A DNA stretch of 53,408 nucleotides. Source: Sphingomonas asaccharolytica NBRC 15499 (GTDB taxonomy: Bacteria > Pseudomonadota > Alphaproteobacteria > Sphingomonadales > Sphingomonadaceae). Both the position numbers and the translations under genes were made by a program. The notes under the pieces are model-generated. The model ran no database searches and was not told where the DNA came from. It worked only from the letters and a program-made list of their open reading frames with translations. Shown here piece after piece: positions 15,051-24,443 of the stretch. Each line of letters starts with the position of its first letter. Position 1 is the stretch's first letter. Where the stretch lies: positions 1-53,408 of the forward strand of contig NZ_BCYU01000028.1 of NCBI RefSeq assembly GCF_001598355.1. The letters run 5' to 3'.

Positions 15051-16223
15051 TCAGTGCCCCGCCTCCGCCTTCCCCGCGTCGATCGCTTTCTGGCTGCGCA
15101 CGAACGGATAGGCGAGCTGCCTCCAATAACCCCGCGGCATCTTCTCGGGGATGCCGTAGCCTTGCGGCCAGCGACCCGCCGGCAAGTGGAACGTGCCGAA
15201 CAATTTGTCCCAGAGCGGAAAGTGGATCGCGAAATTGACGTCGACCGCTTCGGCCTCGAGGCCGTGGTGCCAATGGTGGAAGCGCGGCGTCACCATGAAA
15301 TGGCCGAAGCGGTCGAAATCGCCCTTCAGATTGGCGTGGACCAGTCCCGAATAAATGTACACCAAGGCGACATAGGCCTGCATCACCGAAGGCAGGAAGC
15401 CGAAGGTCAGCAGCGGCAACGAGGTCACGCTGCGCAGCAGGATGATCTCGACGAAATGCATGCGCGCGCCGGCCAGCCAGTCCATCGCTTTGGCCGAATG
15501 GTGGACCGCGTGGAATCCCCACAGGAACGGCACGCGGTGGAACGCGCGATGGAACCAATATTGGACGAAGTCGGTCAGCAGCATCGCCTCGACGAACTGC
15601 AAAACCCAGGGTTGGCCGCCGATCGCCGCACGAATGCCGGCAAGCGACACGGTGTTGGCGTTGATGATGCTCGACGGCGCCAATGCGAGATAGGTGAAGA
15701 CCTGCACGAGCATCGAGCTCAGCAGATAATAGAATAGATCCTCGCGCCATTCGGTGCGGAACAGGCGCTGGTCCCTATTGTGCGGCCAGAATCGCTCGAT
15801 CGGCGCGAACATCAGCCCCGCGGCGATCAGGTTCACCACGAAGAAGTCGACCCCGAAGAATATGCCCCAATCGTGCGTCTCGCGCGGGGATACGTTGGCG
15901 CCGCCGAGCAGCGCTGCGGCAATGCCGATCGCCAGCGCGGTAAAGCCGATCGCCTTCTTCGTACGCAGCATCAGGCTGAGTAACGCCAGCGCGTAGCTCG
16001 AAATCAGGACGGAATGGACGACCGGGCGGAACCACAAAGTTTTCTCGACCGTCTGGAGCTCGGGCGTCGCGAACCAGCCCGGCCAGCGCAACGCAACAAC
16101 GAGGCCGAAGCCGGCGATCGCCAGGACAAGCGCAAAGAAGCCCGAATACCAGCCGCTGCCGAACTTGCGGATCGCAACGGGCGCTTCTAGCTCGTCGCGC
16201 AAATGGTCGAGTGGATTGGCCAT
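15051..16223 (-). CDS. Sterol desaturase / fatty acid hydroxylase family membrane protein
   Basis: 390 residues with several membrane helices. Histidine clusters of the di-iron fatty acid hydroxylase superfamily are visible: YWFHRAFH, FHAVHHS and RFHHWHH, plus a His before the third (VHANLKGDFDRFGHF). These enzymes use O2 and a di-iron centre in the inner membrane to hydroxylate or desaturate lipids such as sterols, carotenoids or acyl chains. The extra N-terminal region of about 130 residues has three to four helices and is typical of the longer bacterial members. Start ATG at 16223. The lipid substrate cannot be predicted. Confidence 0.85.
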   Translation of the reverse strand: MANPLDHLRDELEAPVAIRKFGSGWYSGFFALVLAIAGFGLVVALRWPGWFATPELQTVEKTLWFRPVVHSVLISSYALALLSLMLRTKKAIGFTALAIGIAAALLGGANVSPRETHDWGIFFGVDFFVVNLIAAGLMFAPIERFWPHNRDQRLFRTEWREDLFYYLLSSMLVQVFTYLALAPSSIINANTVSLAGIRAAIGGQPWVLQFVEAMLLTDFVQYWFHRAFHRVPFLWGFHAVHHSAKAMDWLAGARMHFVEIILLRSVTSLPLLTFGFLPSVMQAYVALVYIYSGLVHANLKGDFDRFGHFMVTPRFHHWHHGLEAEAVDVNFAIHFPLWDKLFGTFHLPAGRWPQGYGIPEKMPRGYWRQLAYPFVRSQKAIDAGKAEAGH

Positions 16224-16332
16224 CGGTGTCCCCTATCCCGATACGGTTAAGCACCCTCTACCACGCAGCCCCCCGCCGCGCTATCGACTGCCAGCGACTC
16301 TTCGAAGAAAGAGTATGGTGGAGGGGAACGAC

Positions 16333-18501
16333 ATGCGGAGCTGGATCGTGTTGCTGGGAGCGGCCGTGCTGGCCGGATGCGGATCGTCGAGCGACAATTC
16401 GCCGGCGCCGTCGGGCGCGGTGGGCGCCGCGAAGATCGACTCCGCCTATCTGACCAGCGGCGGCTCCGGCGCCGACTGGGCGATGACCGGGTTCAATTAC
16501 AACGAGCAGCGCTATAGCCCGCTGACCCAGATCAACGCCGGCAATGTCGGATCGCTCGGCCTGTCCTGGTATGCCGATTTGCCCGACGCGCGCGGTCAGG
16601 AATCCACGCCAGTGGTGATCGACGGCACGATCTACGTCACCGGGCCATGGTCGAAGCTGTTCGCGTACGACGCCCTCTCCGGCAAGAAATTGTGGGACTA
16701 CGATCCCGGCGTCGACAAGACCAAGGGCGTCCAGGCGTGCTGCGACGTCGTCAATCGCGGCGTCGCGGCGTGGAAAGGCAAGCTCTATCTCGGCACGCTC
16801 GACGGCCGGCTGATCGCGATCGACGCGCCGACCGGTAAGCCGCTGTGGAGCGTCCAGACCACCGACAATTCCAAACCCTATACGATCACCGGCGTGCCGC
16901 GCGTGGTGAAGGGCATGGTGATCATCGGCAATGGCGGCGCCGAATTCGGCGTGCGCGGCTATGTCACCGCCTATGACGCCGATACCGGCGCCAAGCGCTG
17001 GCGCTTCTACACAGTGCCCAACCCCACGCTCGCCGCCGATAGCGAGGCGTCCGACGCGGTCCTGTCCAAAGCGGCAAACGCGACCTGGTCGGCGAACGGC
17101 CAGTGGAAGCAATCGGGCGGCGGCGGCACGGTGTGGGATTCGATCATCTACGATCCCGAGCTCGACCAGCTCTATCTCGGCGTCGGCAACGGATCCCCCT
17201 GGAATCACGGACTGCGATCGGAAGGTCAGGGCGACAATCTGTTCCTGTCGTCGATCGTCGCCCTCAAGCCCGATACCGGCGAATATCTGTGGCATTATCA
17301 GGAGACGCCGGCGGAGAGCTGGGACTTCACCGCGACCCAGCCGATCATCCTTGCCGACCTCAATATGAACGGCCAGAAGCGCAAGGTACTGATGCAGGCG
17401 CCGAAGAACGGGTTCTTCTTCGTCGTCGACCGGACCAACGGCAAGCTGATCAACGCGGGGAAGTTCATCAAGTCGGTCAATTGGGCCGACAGCTACGACC
17501 TCAAGACCGGGCGGCCCAACGAGAATCCCGACGCGCGTTTCTACAAGACCGGCAAGCCGTTCCTCGCGGTGCCGTCGGCGCTCGCCGCGCACAATTGGCA
17601 GCCGATGAGCTTCAACCCCAAGACGGGCCTCGTCTATGTGCCCGCGCAGGAGCAGGTCGGGCTTGCTTACATTCCGCCCGATGCCGCCGGCGGCACGCGC
17701 GAGCCGATCGGCTTCAACGTCGGCACCAATATGTCGGCGGGGATGTACCCGCGCGATGCCAAGACCATCGGCGCGATCACTGCCGGCGCGACCGGCGCGC
17801 TGGTGGCGTGGGATCCCGTCGCCAACAAGGAGCGCTGGCGAGTCGATTATCCGACCCCGTGGAACGGCGGCACGATGACCACCGCGGGCAATCTGGTGTT
17901 CCAGGGCACTGCGCTCGGCGAGTTCCGCGCTTATGCGGCGGATAGCGGCAAGCAGCTCTGGGCCTATCCGACGCAATCGGGGATCATGGCGGGCGCGGCG
18001 ACCTTCACCGTCAAGGGGCAGCAATATGTCGCGGTGCTGACCGGGCGTGGCGGCGCCCTGCCCTTGTCTATCGGCTATGCGATCGGTGCGGCGAAGAACG
18101 TGCCCAGTCTCCCGCGCTTGCTGGTATTCAAGCTGGGCGGGACGGCGCAATTGCCGACGCGGGTCGCGCTCCCCGCCGGTCCGTTCAGCCCGCCACCATC
18201 GACCGCGCGACCCGACCAGATCGCCGCCGGGTTGCAATTGTTCGGCCGCTATTGCCAGGTCTGCCATGGGGCCAGCGCAGGTGGCGGCGGCGTGCTGCCC
18301 GATCTGCAACGCTCGGGCGCGCTGGCCAATGCCGATGCGTGGAAGTCGATCCTGATCGACGGCGCGCTGGCGAAGAACGGCATGGTCAGCTTCGCCAAGG
18401 TGATGAGCCCGGAACAGGCGCAATTGATCCGGCTCTATGTGATCGACGAGGCGAACTGGGCGAAGAAGAATTTGCCGCAGGGAGCGGCGGGGAAGCCTTA
18501 G
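16333..18501 (+). CDS. Quinohemoprotein (PQQ + cytochrome c) alcohol dehydrogenase, lipoprotein form
   Basis: 722 residues. The signal peptide ends in LAGC, predicting a lipid anchor at Cys16. Vicinal Cys136-Cys137 (VQACCDVVNRG) give the rare disulfide ring next to PQQ. ESWDFTATQP contains the catalytic Asp, and propeller W-motifs recur. The C-terminal cytochrome c domain has CQVCH (Cys641, Cys644, His645). The enzyme oxidises an alcohol in the periplasm and passes electrons from PQQ to its own heme. The start at 16333 is chosen because GGAGGGG precedes it; an ATG at 16315 is possible. No PQQ synthesis genes are in the window. Confidence 0.93.
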   Translation: MRSWIVLLGAAVLAGCGSSSDNSPAPSGAVGAAKIDSAYLTSGGSGADWAMTGFNYNEQRYSPLTQINAGNVGSLGLSWYADLPDARGQESTPVVIDGTIYVTGPWSKLFAYDALSGKKLWDYDPGVDKTKGVQACCDVVNRGVAAWKGKLYLGTLDGRLIAIDAPTGKPLWSVQTTDNSKPYTITGVPRVVKGMVIIGNGGAEFGVRGYVTAYDADTGAKRWRFYTVPNPTLAADSEASDAVLSKAANATWSANGQWKQSGGGGTVWDSIIYDPELDQLYLGVGNGSPWNHGLRSEGQGDNLFLSSIVALKPDTGEYLWHYQETPAESWDFTATQPIILADLNMNGQKRKVLMQAPKNGFFFVVDRTNGKLINAGKFIKSVNWADSYDLKTGRPNENPDARFYKTGKPFLAVPSALAAHNWQPMSFNPKTGLVYVPAQEQVGLAYIPPDAAGGTREPIGFNVGTNMSAGMYPRDAKTIGAITAGATGALVAWDPVANKERWRVDYPTPWNGGTMTTAGNLVFQGTALGEFRAYAADSGKQLWAYPTQSGIMAGAATFTVKGQQYVAVLTGRGGALPLSIGYAIGAAKNVPSLPRLLVFKLGGTAQLPTRVALPAGPFSPPPSTARPDQIAAGLQLFGRYCQVCHGASAGGGGVLPDLQRSGALANADAWKSILIDGALAKNGMVSFAKVMSPEQAQLIRLYVIDEANWAKKNLPQGAAGKP

Positions 18502-18513
18502 AGCCCCTTCAGT

Positions 18514-18586
18514 GTTCCCGCGAAAGCGGGAACCCAGGGCCAAAAGCGACGTCGCCTGCGACCCTGGGCTCCTGCGTGCGCAGGAG
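18514..18586. repeat. Array of three palindromes between convergent genes
   Basis: GTTCCCGC-GAAA-GCGGGAAC (18514-18533), CCCAGGG...CCCTGGG (18533-18568) and CTCCTGCG-TG-CGCAGGAG (18569-18586) follow one another in the 87-base gap. GAAA tetraloops and the CTCCTGC unit recur at 35915. It may act as a bidirectional transcription barrier, although no T-run is present. Confidence 0.7.
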
Positions 18587-18588
18587 CA

Positions 18589-19383
18589 CTATTTTGGCGG
18601 ACAAAGCTCGCGCATCGCCTCAGCCGTTTGGGCGTCAGCCGGCAGGAACGTTTCCAACGCAAGGTCGTCGAGCGTCAGGTCGATCGGCGATCCGAACACG
18701 GTCCGCGCGCTGTAGAAGGACAGGATGCGATCGCCGCGCTGGAAGCGGAACGGCACCGCGACCCCGGCAAAATTGCGCGGGGGGACATCCGACGCGGGAC
18801 CTTTTGGATAAAGCTCCATCTCTTCGCGCAACGCGATTAGCGTCGTGTCGCCGCTCTGCGCGATCTCGCGATCGAGCGCCCGCAACAGGAAGCCCCGCCA
18901 TTCGGCGAGATTGACGATATTCTTCGACACGCCATCGGGGTGGAGCGTCAGCCGCAGCACGTTGACTGGCGGTTCAAGCAAGGCCGGATCGACGCCCTCG
19001 ATCAACGGTGCCAGCGCGCGATTGGCCGAGATCATCGTCATGTGACGATCGACGATCAGCGCGGGGAAAGGCTCGTGCGCGGTCAGCACCGTTTCGAGCG
19101 CCGCGCGTACCGCGTCGAGCGCCGGATCGGTGAGGTCGCGTTCGGGGAAAGCCGGTGCGAACCCCGCCGCCAGTAGCAGCGTATTCTGGTCCCGGCGCGG
19201 CACGTCGAGTTGCTCGGACAAGCGCAACAACAGTTCGCGGCTGGGACGCGCGCGGCCAGTCTCGACGAAGCTCAGGTGGCGCGGCGAGACATCGGCATCG
19301 AGCGCGAGGTCGAGCTGGCTCACCCGCCGGCGCGCGCGCCAGTCGCGCAGCATTGCCCCCACCTCACCCGACATCTGCACCAT
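18589..19383 (-). CDS. XRE-family regulator with MmyB-like ligand-binding domain
   Basis: 264 residues. Residues 7-65 form an HTH_3 domain (LRDWRARRRVSQLDLALDADVSPRHLSFVETGRARPSRELLLRLSEQL). The remainder, with ALIVDRHMTMISANRALAPLIEG and VAVPFRFQRGDRILSFYSARTVFGSPIDLTLDDLALETFLPAD, is the MmyB-like, PAS-related domain. A good AAAGGAT site precedes the ATG. It diverges from an alpha/beta hydrolase with a perfect palindrome between them, so it probably controls that gene and perhaps itself. The domain is reported to bind fatty-acid-like ligands in some relatives; the ligand here is unknown. Confidence 0.9.
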   Translation of the reverse strand: MVQMSGEVGAMLRDWRARRRVSQLDLALDADVSPRHLSFVETGRARPSRELLLRLSEQLDVPRRDQNTLLLAAGFAPAFPERDLTDPALDAVRAALETVLTAHEPFPALIVDRHMTMISANRALAPLIEGVDPALLEPPVNVLRLTLHPDGVSKNIVNLAEWRGFLLRALDREIAQSGDTTLIALREEMELYPKGPASDVPPRNFAGVAVPFRFQRGDRILSFYSARTVFGSPIDLTLDDLALETFLPADAQTAEAMRELCPPK

Positions 19384-19430
19384 AAGCTATCCTTTCAGCG
19401 ACCATACTAGCCGCCGTGCGACGACGCGCC

Positions 19431-19447
19431 ATTACCTGTCAGGTAAT
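19431..19447. promoter_or_regulatory. Perfect 17-base palindrome, likely operator of the XRE regulator
   Basis: ATTACCTG-T-CAGGTAAT, arms of eight bases around one base, lies 48 bases upstream of the XRE start and 55 bases upstream of the hydrolase start. Perfect AT-rimmed palindromes in a divergent promoter are typical dimer-binding sites. Binding by the neighbouring regulator is inference. Confidence 0.65.
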
Positions 19448-19502
19448 TGGTTCGGCTGCGGCAATCCGCATCATGGCGGCACTAACCCCAAGGAGAACAG
19501 CC

Positions 19503-20348
19503 ATGTACGCGATCACCGACCTTGCTCCCCGCCAGGCCCTCCGCCCGAGCCGCGGCCTTATCCCCACCCCCGATGGCGAGCAGCTTTACTATGAGGATAT
19601 TGGCGACGGCCCGACCCTGTTGTTTGTCCACGGCTGGGCGATGAACACCGAATTCTGGGAGCGCCAGACCGCCGACCTGGCCCGTCAGGGACATCGCTGC
19701 ATCGCCTATGACCAGCGCGGGTGCGGCCGGTCATCGCCGGCGAGCGCCGGCCATGACCTGGACGGCCTGGCCGACGATCTCGCCACGGTGATCGAGCGTC
19801 TCGGGCTCGAACGGGTCACGTTGGTCGCGCATTCGATGGCCGCTTGCCAGGTCGCACGCTATCTCTCGCGCCATGGCGCCGCACGGGTGGCCGGGGCGAT
19901 CCTGGTCGCAGGCACCGCGCCGGGTCTGTTTCCCGATCCGGCCAGCCGCACCGAGCCGCTCGCCGCGCAGGTCACCATGATGATGGCCGACCGCCCCGCC
20001 TATGTCGCAGCGATGGCCGAACCGTTCTTCGCGCCCGAACAGGTGTCGCCGCATCTGGTCGCCTGGGGCACCGGGCTGGTGCTCCGCGCGACCTTGCACG
20101 CGGCGATCGAGCACACGCGCACCAACATCAACGCCGACGTCCGCACCGACATGGCGGCGTTCACTTGCCCCACGTTGATCGTCCATGGCAGCGCCGACCA
20201 GAGCTGCCCGCTGGAGAAGAGCGCCGAGCTGGCGCACGCGATGATCCCGGGCAGCCAGCTGCTGGTGTATGATGGCGCCTCGCATGCTTTGCCGCTGACG
20301 CGAAGCGACCGGCTGTCGGCGGATATCGCCGCGTTCGTCCGCGGCTAA
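19503..20348 (+). CDS. Alpha/beta hydrolase
   Basis: 281 residues. LLFVHGWAMN contains the oxyanion-hole HG motif; the nucleophile Ser lies in VAHSMAACQ; the acid Asp is in HGSADQSCP; the His is in YDGASHALPL. The nucleophile elbow reads A-H-S-M-A rather than the usual G-H-S-M-G, a tolerated but less common variant. The start at 19503 has AAGGAGAA upstream. Cytoplasmic, probably an esterase, lactonase or haloperoxidase-like hydrolase. Divergent from the MmyB-type regulator, which may respond to its substrate. Its stop overlaps the convergent S41 protease stop. Confidence 0.85.
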   Translation: MYAITDLAPRQALRPSRGLIPTPDGEQLYYEDIGDGPTLLFVHGWAMNTEFWERQTADLARQGHRCIAYDQRGCGRSSPASAGHDLDGLADDLATVIERLGLERVTLVAHSMAACQVARYLSRHGAARVAGAILVAGTAPGLFPDPASRTEPLAAQVTMMMADRPAYVAAMAEPFFAPEQVSPHLVAWGTGLVLRATLHAAIEHTRTNINADVRTDMAAFTCPTLIVHGSADQSCPLEKSAELAHAMIPGSQLLVYDGASHALPLTRSDRLSADIAAFVRG

Positions 20349-21421
20349 GAGATCGCCCCCGCGCGCTTGAGCGCTTCCTGCAATGCGAGCATCGACGGCA
20401 CTGCTACGTCGGGGACGATCCCGGTCCCTTCCCAATCCTTGCCGGTCGCCGGATCGATCGTCCGGCCGACCGGCAGGAATACCGTCAGCCCGCCGCCGAT
20501 CGGTTCGAATCCGCCGAAATGATTGGCGCCCGCGGTCGTCTCGCCGATCAGCGTCGCGCGACTGGTATGCTTGAAAGCCAAGGCGAGGTGCTCGGCGGCG
20601 GAAGCGGTCCGAGCCGAGGTCAGGTAGAAGACCTTGGCGCCGAACAACCGCGTCTCGTCGGTCTTGGGCACGACATAATGTTCGGTGCGGACAATCCCGG
20701 GCGCCGCACCTTTCGCCGGGCGCATGAAAGCATCCTCGGCGAAGGGATTGCCGCGCGCCTTGGCGATCGACTCGACCATTTCCATCTGCACCAGCACCGC
20801 CGGCTTGGCGAAGAGATAGGGCAGGATCGCGTTCATCTGCACGACCCCGCCACCGCCATTGTAGCGGCAATCCACGATCACCGCCTTGGCCGAGGCGTGC
20901 TCGCGCATGAAGCGGTCGCACAGCGTCGCGGTGTCGGGATCGTCGGGAAATTCGGTGAAGCGGATATAGGCGACGTCTTTCGCTATCCAACCGGCATCCT
21001 CGATCGGCGCGCGGCGGGGCGGCCGCGGTCCCGCCGGCACGCGAGGTGGCGCGCCGGGAGGCTTGGGGTTGGCCCGGTCCGCCGGTCGCGGCTGCGGCCG
21101 ATCATTGGGACCGAGCATCGCCGCGGGCAGAACGCGCAGATGGCGGTCGGGCGACACCGCCAACAAATCGGCGGTCAGTCGCTGGCCGAGCTCGGCTGGG
21201 TCGGCGATGTCCTTATAGGCACCGGCCGCGGCCTTTTGCCGCAACATCGCGGCGTAGCGCTTGCCGATATCGGGGAGGACATATCCGGTCTCGAGCAGCT
21301 GCGCGAGCGCGAGCGCGGGATCGCTGGCGGCCGCGGCCGGCCCGTCCAAAGCGATGGCGCTGCCGCCGCCGATCGTGACGACTGCGGCTGCCGATAGTCC
21401 CAGGAATATGCGCCGATCCAT
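20345..21421 (-). CDS. S41 family peptidase (C-terminal processing protease-like)
   Basis: 358 residues. MDRRIFLGLSAAAVVTIGGGSAIAL is a signal peptide, Tat- or Sec-like, placing it in the periplasm. VAYIRFTEFPDD and AVIVDCRYNGGGGVVQMNAILPYLF are the S41 core. LTSARTASAAEHLALAFKH contains the nucleophile Ser, and GETTAGANHFGGF follows as in the family. A Pro/Arg-rich insertion (about residues 105-142) replaces the PDZ region seen in many CtpA proteins, so it is closer to the IRBP/tricorn-like peptidases. Divergent from a MarR regulator with a palindrome in between. Its last codons overlap the alpha/beta hydrolase stop by four bases. Confidence 0.85.
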   Translation of the reverse strand: MDRRIFLGLSAAAVVTIGGGSAIALDGPAAAASDPALALAQLLETGYVLPDIGKRYAAMLRQKAAAGAYKDIADPAELGQRLTADLLAVSPDRHLRVLPAAMLGPNDRPQPRPADRANPKPPGAPPRVPAGPRPPRRAPIEDAGWIAKDVAYIRFTEFPDDPDTATLCDRFMREHASAKAVIVDCRYNGGGGVVQMNAILPYLFAKPAVLVQMEMVESIAKARGNPFAEDAFMRPAKGAAPGIVRTEHYVVPKTDETRLFGAKVFYLTSARTASAAEHLALAFKHTSRATLIGETTAGANHFGGFEPIGGGLTVFLPVGRTIDPATGKDWEGTGIVPDVAVPSMLALQEALKRAGAIS

Positions 21422-21445
21422 TCCCTCAATCCTTTCGACTACACT

Positions 21446-21467
21446 TGTAAGCGTAAGCGCTTATACA
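21446..21467. promoter_or_regulatory. Dyad in the S41/MarR divergent promoter
   Basis: TAAGCG-TAAG-CGCTTA, nested with the perfect TAAGCGCTTA (21454-21463), lies between the divergent starts at 21421 and 21505. MarR proteins bind such dyads in their own divergent promoters. Role is inference. Confidence 0.5.
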
Positions 21468-21504
21468 TTTTGCCAGGCGAGTGTAAAGTGACTAGGGAAT
21501 GGGT

Positions 21505-22011
21505 ATGACCACGCATACCGCCGCCAGTTTCGGCACCGCGCTTCGGCGGCTGATCGATCATCTCGACGGCGCGCTGGAACAGGCATATCGCGAGGACGGG
21601 ATCAATTTCCGCCCGCGCTACACGCCGGTAGTCCGCGCGCTGGTCGCCGACGGACCCCAAGGCATTCGCGCGCTCGCCGACCGGCTCGGCGTGTCGCATT
21701 CGGCGGTCAGCCAGACGGTGTCGCAAATGGCCGCCGCCGGGCTGGTCGCGGTGACGCGTGGCGAGGAGGATGCGCGCCAGCGGATCGTCGCCCTCACCCG
21801 CGCGGGCACTGCGCTGCTCCCCCGGCTGGAGGATCATTGGCATGCCGCGCGCGCCGCCACCGCGGCACTCGATACCGAAACCGGCGGCGTGCTGGTGGAA
21901 GTGATCAACCGCGCCAATGCCGCGCTGGAGGCCAGGCCGTTCGCCGATCGACTGGCGTCGGCGCGCAGCGGCCGTGCCGCGCCAACGGGCAGTCGAAACA
22001 GGGCTGCCTAA
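21505..22011 (+). CDS. MarR family transcriptional regulator
   Basis: 168 residues. The winged-helix segment GPQGIRALADRLGVSHSAVSQTVSQMAAAGLVAVTRGEEDARQRIVALTRAGTALL (about residues 50-105) is a typical MarR DNA-binding domain with the D-x-R wing. The ATG at 21505 has AGGGA seven bases upstream; an ATG at 21499 is too close to that site. Divergent from the S41 peptidase, so it may control it. Ligand unknown. The C-terminal 20 residues are Arg/Ala/Ser-rich and probably disordered. Confidence 0.85.
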   Translation: MTTHTAASFGTALRRLIDHLDGALEQAYREDGINFRPRYTPVVRALVADGPQGIRALADRLGVSHSAVSQTVSQMAAAGLVAVTRGEEDARQRIVALTRAGTALLPRLEDHWHAARAATAALDTETGGVLVEVINRANAALEARPFADRLASARSGRAAPTGSRNRAA

Positions 22012-22029
22012 TTTCGAGGCATTTGCTAG

Positions 22030-22479
<450 letters not shown>

Positions 22480-22630
22480 GCGGCGACCTGAAGAAAGATG
22501 GCCGACGCCCAACTTGAGCAACTACTACATTTGACGCGCTGCAGCATAATGTGACAGCAGGGCTTACGCACAAGCAACATGATTCTCCGGTTCGCCGGAT
22601 TCACGACTGAAAGAGAAAGGGTCTGGGGTT

Positions 22631-24043
22631 ATGGCGACGACAGCCAGTGACGTTCTGAAGAAGATCAAGGACGAGGAGATCGAGTGGGTCGACCTCCGCT
22701 TCACCGACCCCAAGGGCAAGTGGCAGCATTTGACCATGGTCTCTACGGTGGTCGGTGAGGACGAGCTGACCGACGGCTTCATGTTCGACGGATCGTCGAT
22801 CGAAGGCTGGAAGGCGATCAACGAGTCGGACATGATCCTGAAGCCCGATCTCGACGCCATCTATGTCGATCCGTTCTCGGCGACGCCGATGTTGATCCTG
22901 GTCTGCGACATCGTCGAACCGTCGACCGGCGAGCTCTATGCCCGCGATCCGCGCTCGACCGCCAAGCGCGCCGAAGCCTATCTCAAGACCACGGGCATCG
23001 GCGACACCGTCTATGTCGGCCCCGAGGCCGAGTTCTTCATGTTCGACAACGTGCAGTTCGAAACGAGCTACGCGACGTCCTATTACAAGATCGACGATAT
23101 CGAGCTGCCGACCAATACCGGCCGCGAATATGAAGGCGGCAACCTCGGCCACCGTCCGCGCGCCAAGGGCGGTTACTTCCCCGTCGCGCCGGTCGACTCC
23201 GCGGTCGATATCCGTGGCGAAATGGTCTCGACCATGCTCGAAATGGGCCTGCCCTGCGATAAGCACCACCACGAAGTGGCCGCGTCGCAGCACGAGCTCG
23301 GGCTCACCTTCGGCACGCTGACCACCACTGCCGATCGCATGCAGATCTACAAATATGTCGTTCACCAGGTCGCCCATGCCTATGGCAAGTCGGCGACCTT
23401 CATGCCCAAGCCGATCAAGGAAGATAACGGCTCGGGCATGCACACCCATTTGTCGATCTGGAACGGCAAGGAGCCGCTGTTCGCCGGTAACGGCTACGCC
23501 GGCCTGTCCGACATGTGCCTGTACTTCATCGGCGGCATCATCAAGCACGCCAAGGCGCTGAACGCGTTCACCAACCCGACCACCAACAGCTACAAGCGGC
23601 TGGTGCCGGGTTACGAAGCGCCGGTGCTGCTCGCCTATTCGTCGCGCAACCGCTCGGCGTCGTGCCGCATCCCGTACGGCACGGGCGCCAAGGCCAAGCG
23701 CGTCGAGGTCCGTTTCCCCGACGCGATGGCCAATCCGTACCTCGCTTATGCGGCATTGTTCATGGCCGGCCTCGACGGCATCCAGAACAAGCTCCACCCG
23801 GGCGAAGCGATGGACAAGAACCTGTACGACCTGCCCCCGGCCGAGCTGGCCGAAGTGCCGACCGTGTGCGGGTCGCTGCGCGAGGCGCTCGACAGCCTGG
23901 AAGCCGATATGGACTTCCTGCTCAAGGGCGACGTGTTCTCGAAGGATCAGATCGAGGCCTATATCGACATCAAGCGCGCCGACGTCGCGCGGTTCGAAAT
24001 GACCCCGAGCCCGGTCGAATTCGATATGTACTACAGCGCGTAA
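22631..24043 (+). CDS. glnA: Glutamine synthetase type I
   Basis: 470 residues, the normal length for [12 protein letters not shown] (residues 53-60), [34 protein letters not shown] and [15 protein letters not shown] are the conserved metal, ATP and glutamate sites. Tyr399 in [11 protein letters not shown] is the adenylylation site, so it is a GSI-beta enzyme controlled by GlnE. It makes glutamine from glutamate, ammonia and ATP. AAAGG lies upstream of the ATG. The gene is followed by a strong terminator and could be read with glnB or from its own promoter in the 151-base gap. Confidence 0.98.
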   Translation: MATTASDVLKKIKDEEIEWVDLRFTDPKGKWQHLTMVSTVVGEDELTDGFMFDGSSIEGWKAINESDMILKPDLDAIYVDPFSATPMLILVCDIVEPSTGELYARDPRSTAKRAEAYLKTTGIGDTVYVGPEAEFFMFDNVQFETSYATSYYKIDDIELPTNTGREYEGGNLGHRPRAKGGYFPVAPVDSAVDIRGEMVSTMLEMGLPCDKHHHEVAASQHELGLTFGTLTTTADRMQIYKYVVHQVAHAYGKSATFMPKPIKEDNGSGMHTHLSIWNGKEPLFAGNGYAGLSDMCLYFIGGIIKHAKALNAFTNPTTNSYKRLVPGYEAPVLLAYSSRNRSASCRIPYGTGAKAKRVEVRFPDAMANPYLAYAALFMAGLDGIQNKLHPGEAMDKNLYDLPPAELAEVPTVCGSLREALDSLEADMDFLLKGDVFSKDQIEAYIDIKRADVARFEMTPSPVEFDMYYSA

Positions 24044-24153
24044 AGCGCGGCCACGACCGCGCTGGTGCGAGCGAAGCTCGCATAGGCGCTGTCGGCCGGC
24101 CTCGCTCGCGAGGACCGACGACGCGGCTTCGCCGCGGCGAGACCACGAAAAAA

Positions 24154-24187
24154 GGGGCGTCCGGAGCAATCCGGGCGCCCTTTTTTT
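24154..24187 (+). terminator. Rho-independent terminator of glnA
   Basis: An 11-bp stem (GGGCGTCCGGA / TCCGGGCGCCC, one G-T pair) with a GCAA tetraloop is followed by seven T residues (24181-24187). A run of A on the left side makes it potentially bidirectional. Two further hairpins sit between the stop codon and this stem (24066-24082 and about 24122-24136). Confidence 0.9.
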
Positions 24188-24443
24188 ATTGGACGGACCG
24201 ATGTTCAGCGGTCGCCATTCGAGGGTCGGTCGCTTCTTCACCCCGGGGGTTTTGAATATCCCCCGATCGTCACCCCGGCCTTGTGCCGGGGTCCACCGGG
24301 CCGCGAGCGCGAGACAAGAGGCTCAAGGCTTAGGTTCAGTTGCCCGGTGGATGCCGGGACAAGCCCGGCATGACGAATTGGCGCTGTTGAATGCCGATCA
24401 ACGGCAATGATGACCTCTCGCGCTATCGCGGTGGCCGGGCCCC
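24188..24443. repeat. BIME-like pair of REP palindromes between glnA and the TonB receptor gene
   Basis: ACCCCGGC-CTTGT-GCCGGGGT (24272-24292) and the inverted-orientation ATGCCGGG-ACAAG-CCCGGCAT (24351-24371) face each other about 60 bases apart. TCCACCGGG and CCCGGTGGA next to them are also inverted. The rest of this 256-base gap shows no gene. Confidence 0.7.

Noticed and set aside
16258..18543. Long open frame antisense to the quinohemoprotein dehydrogenase
   Set aside because: Same GC artefact; no family motif, and the dehydrogenase has all catalytic residues.
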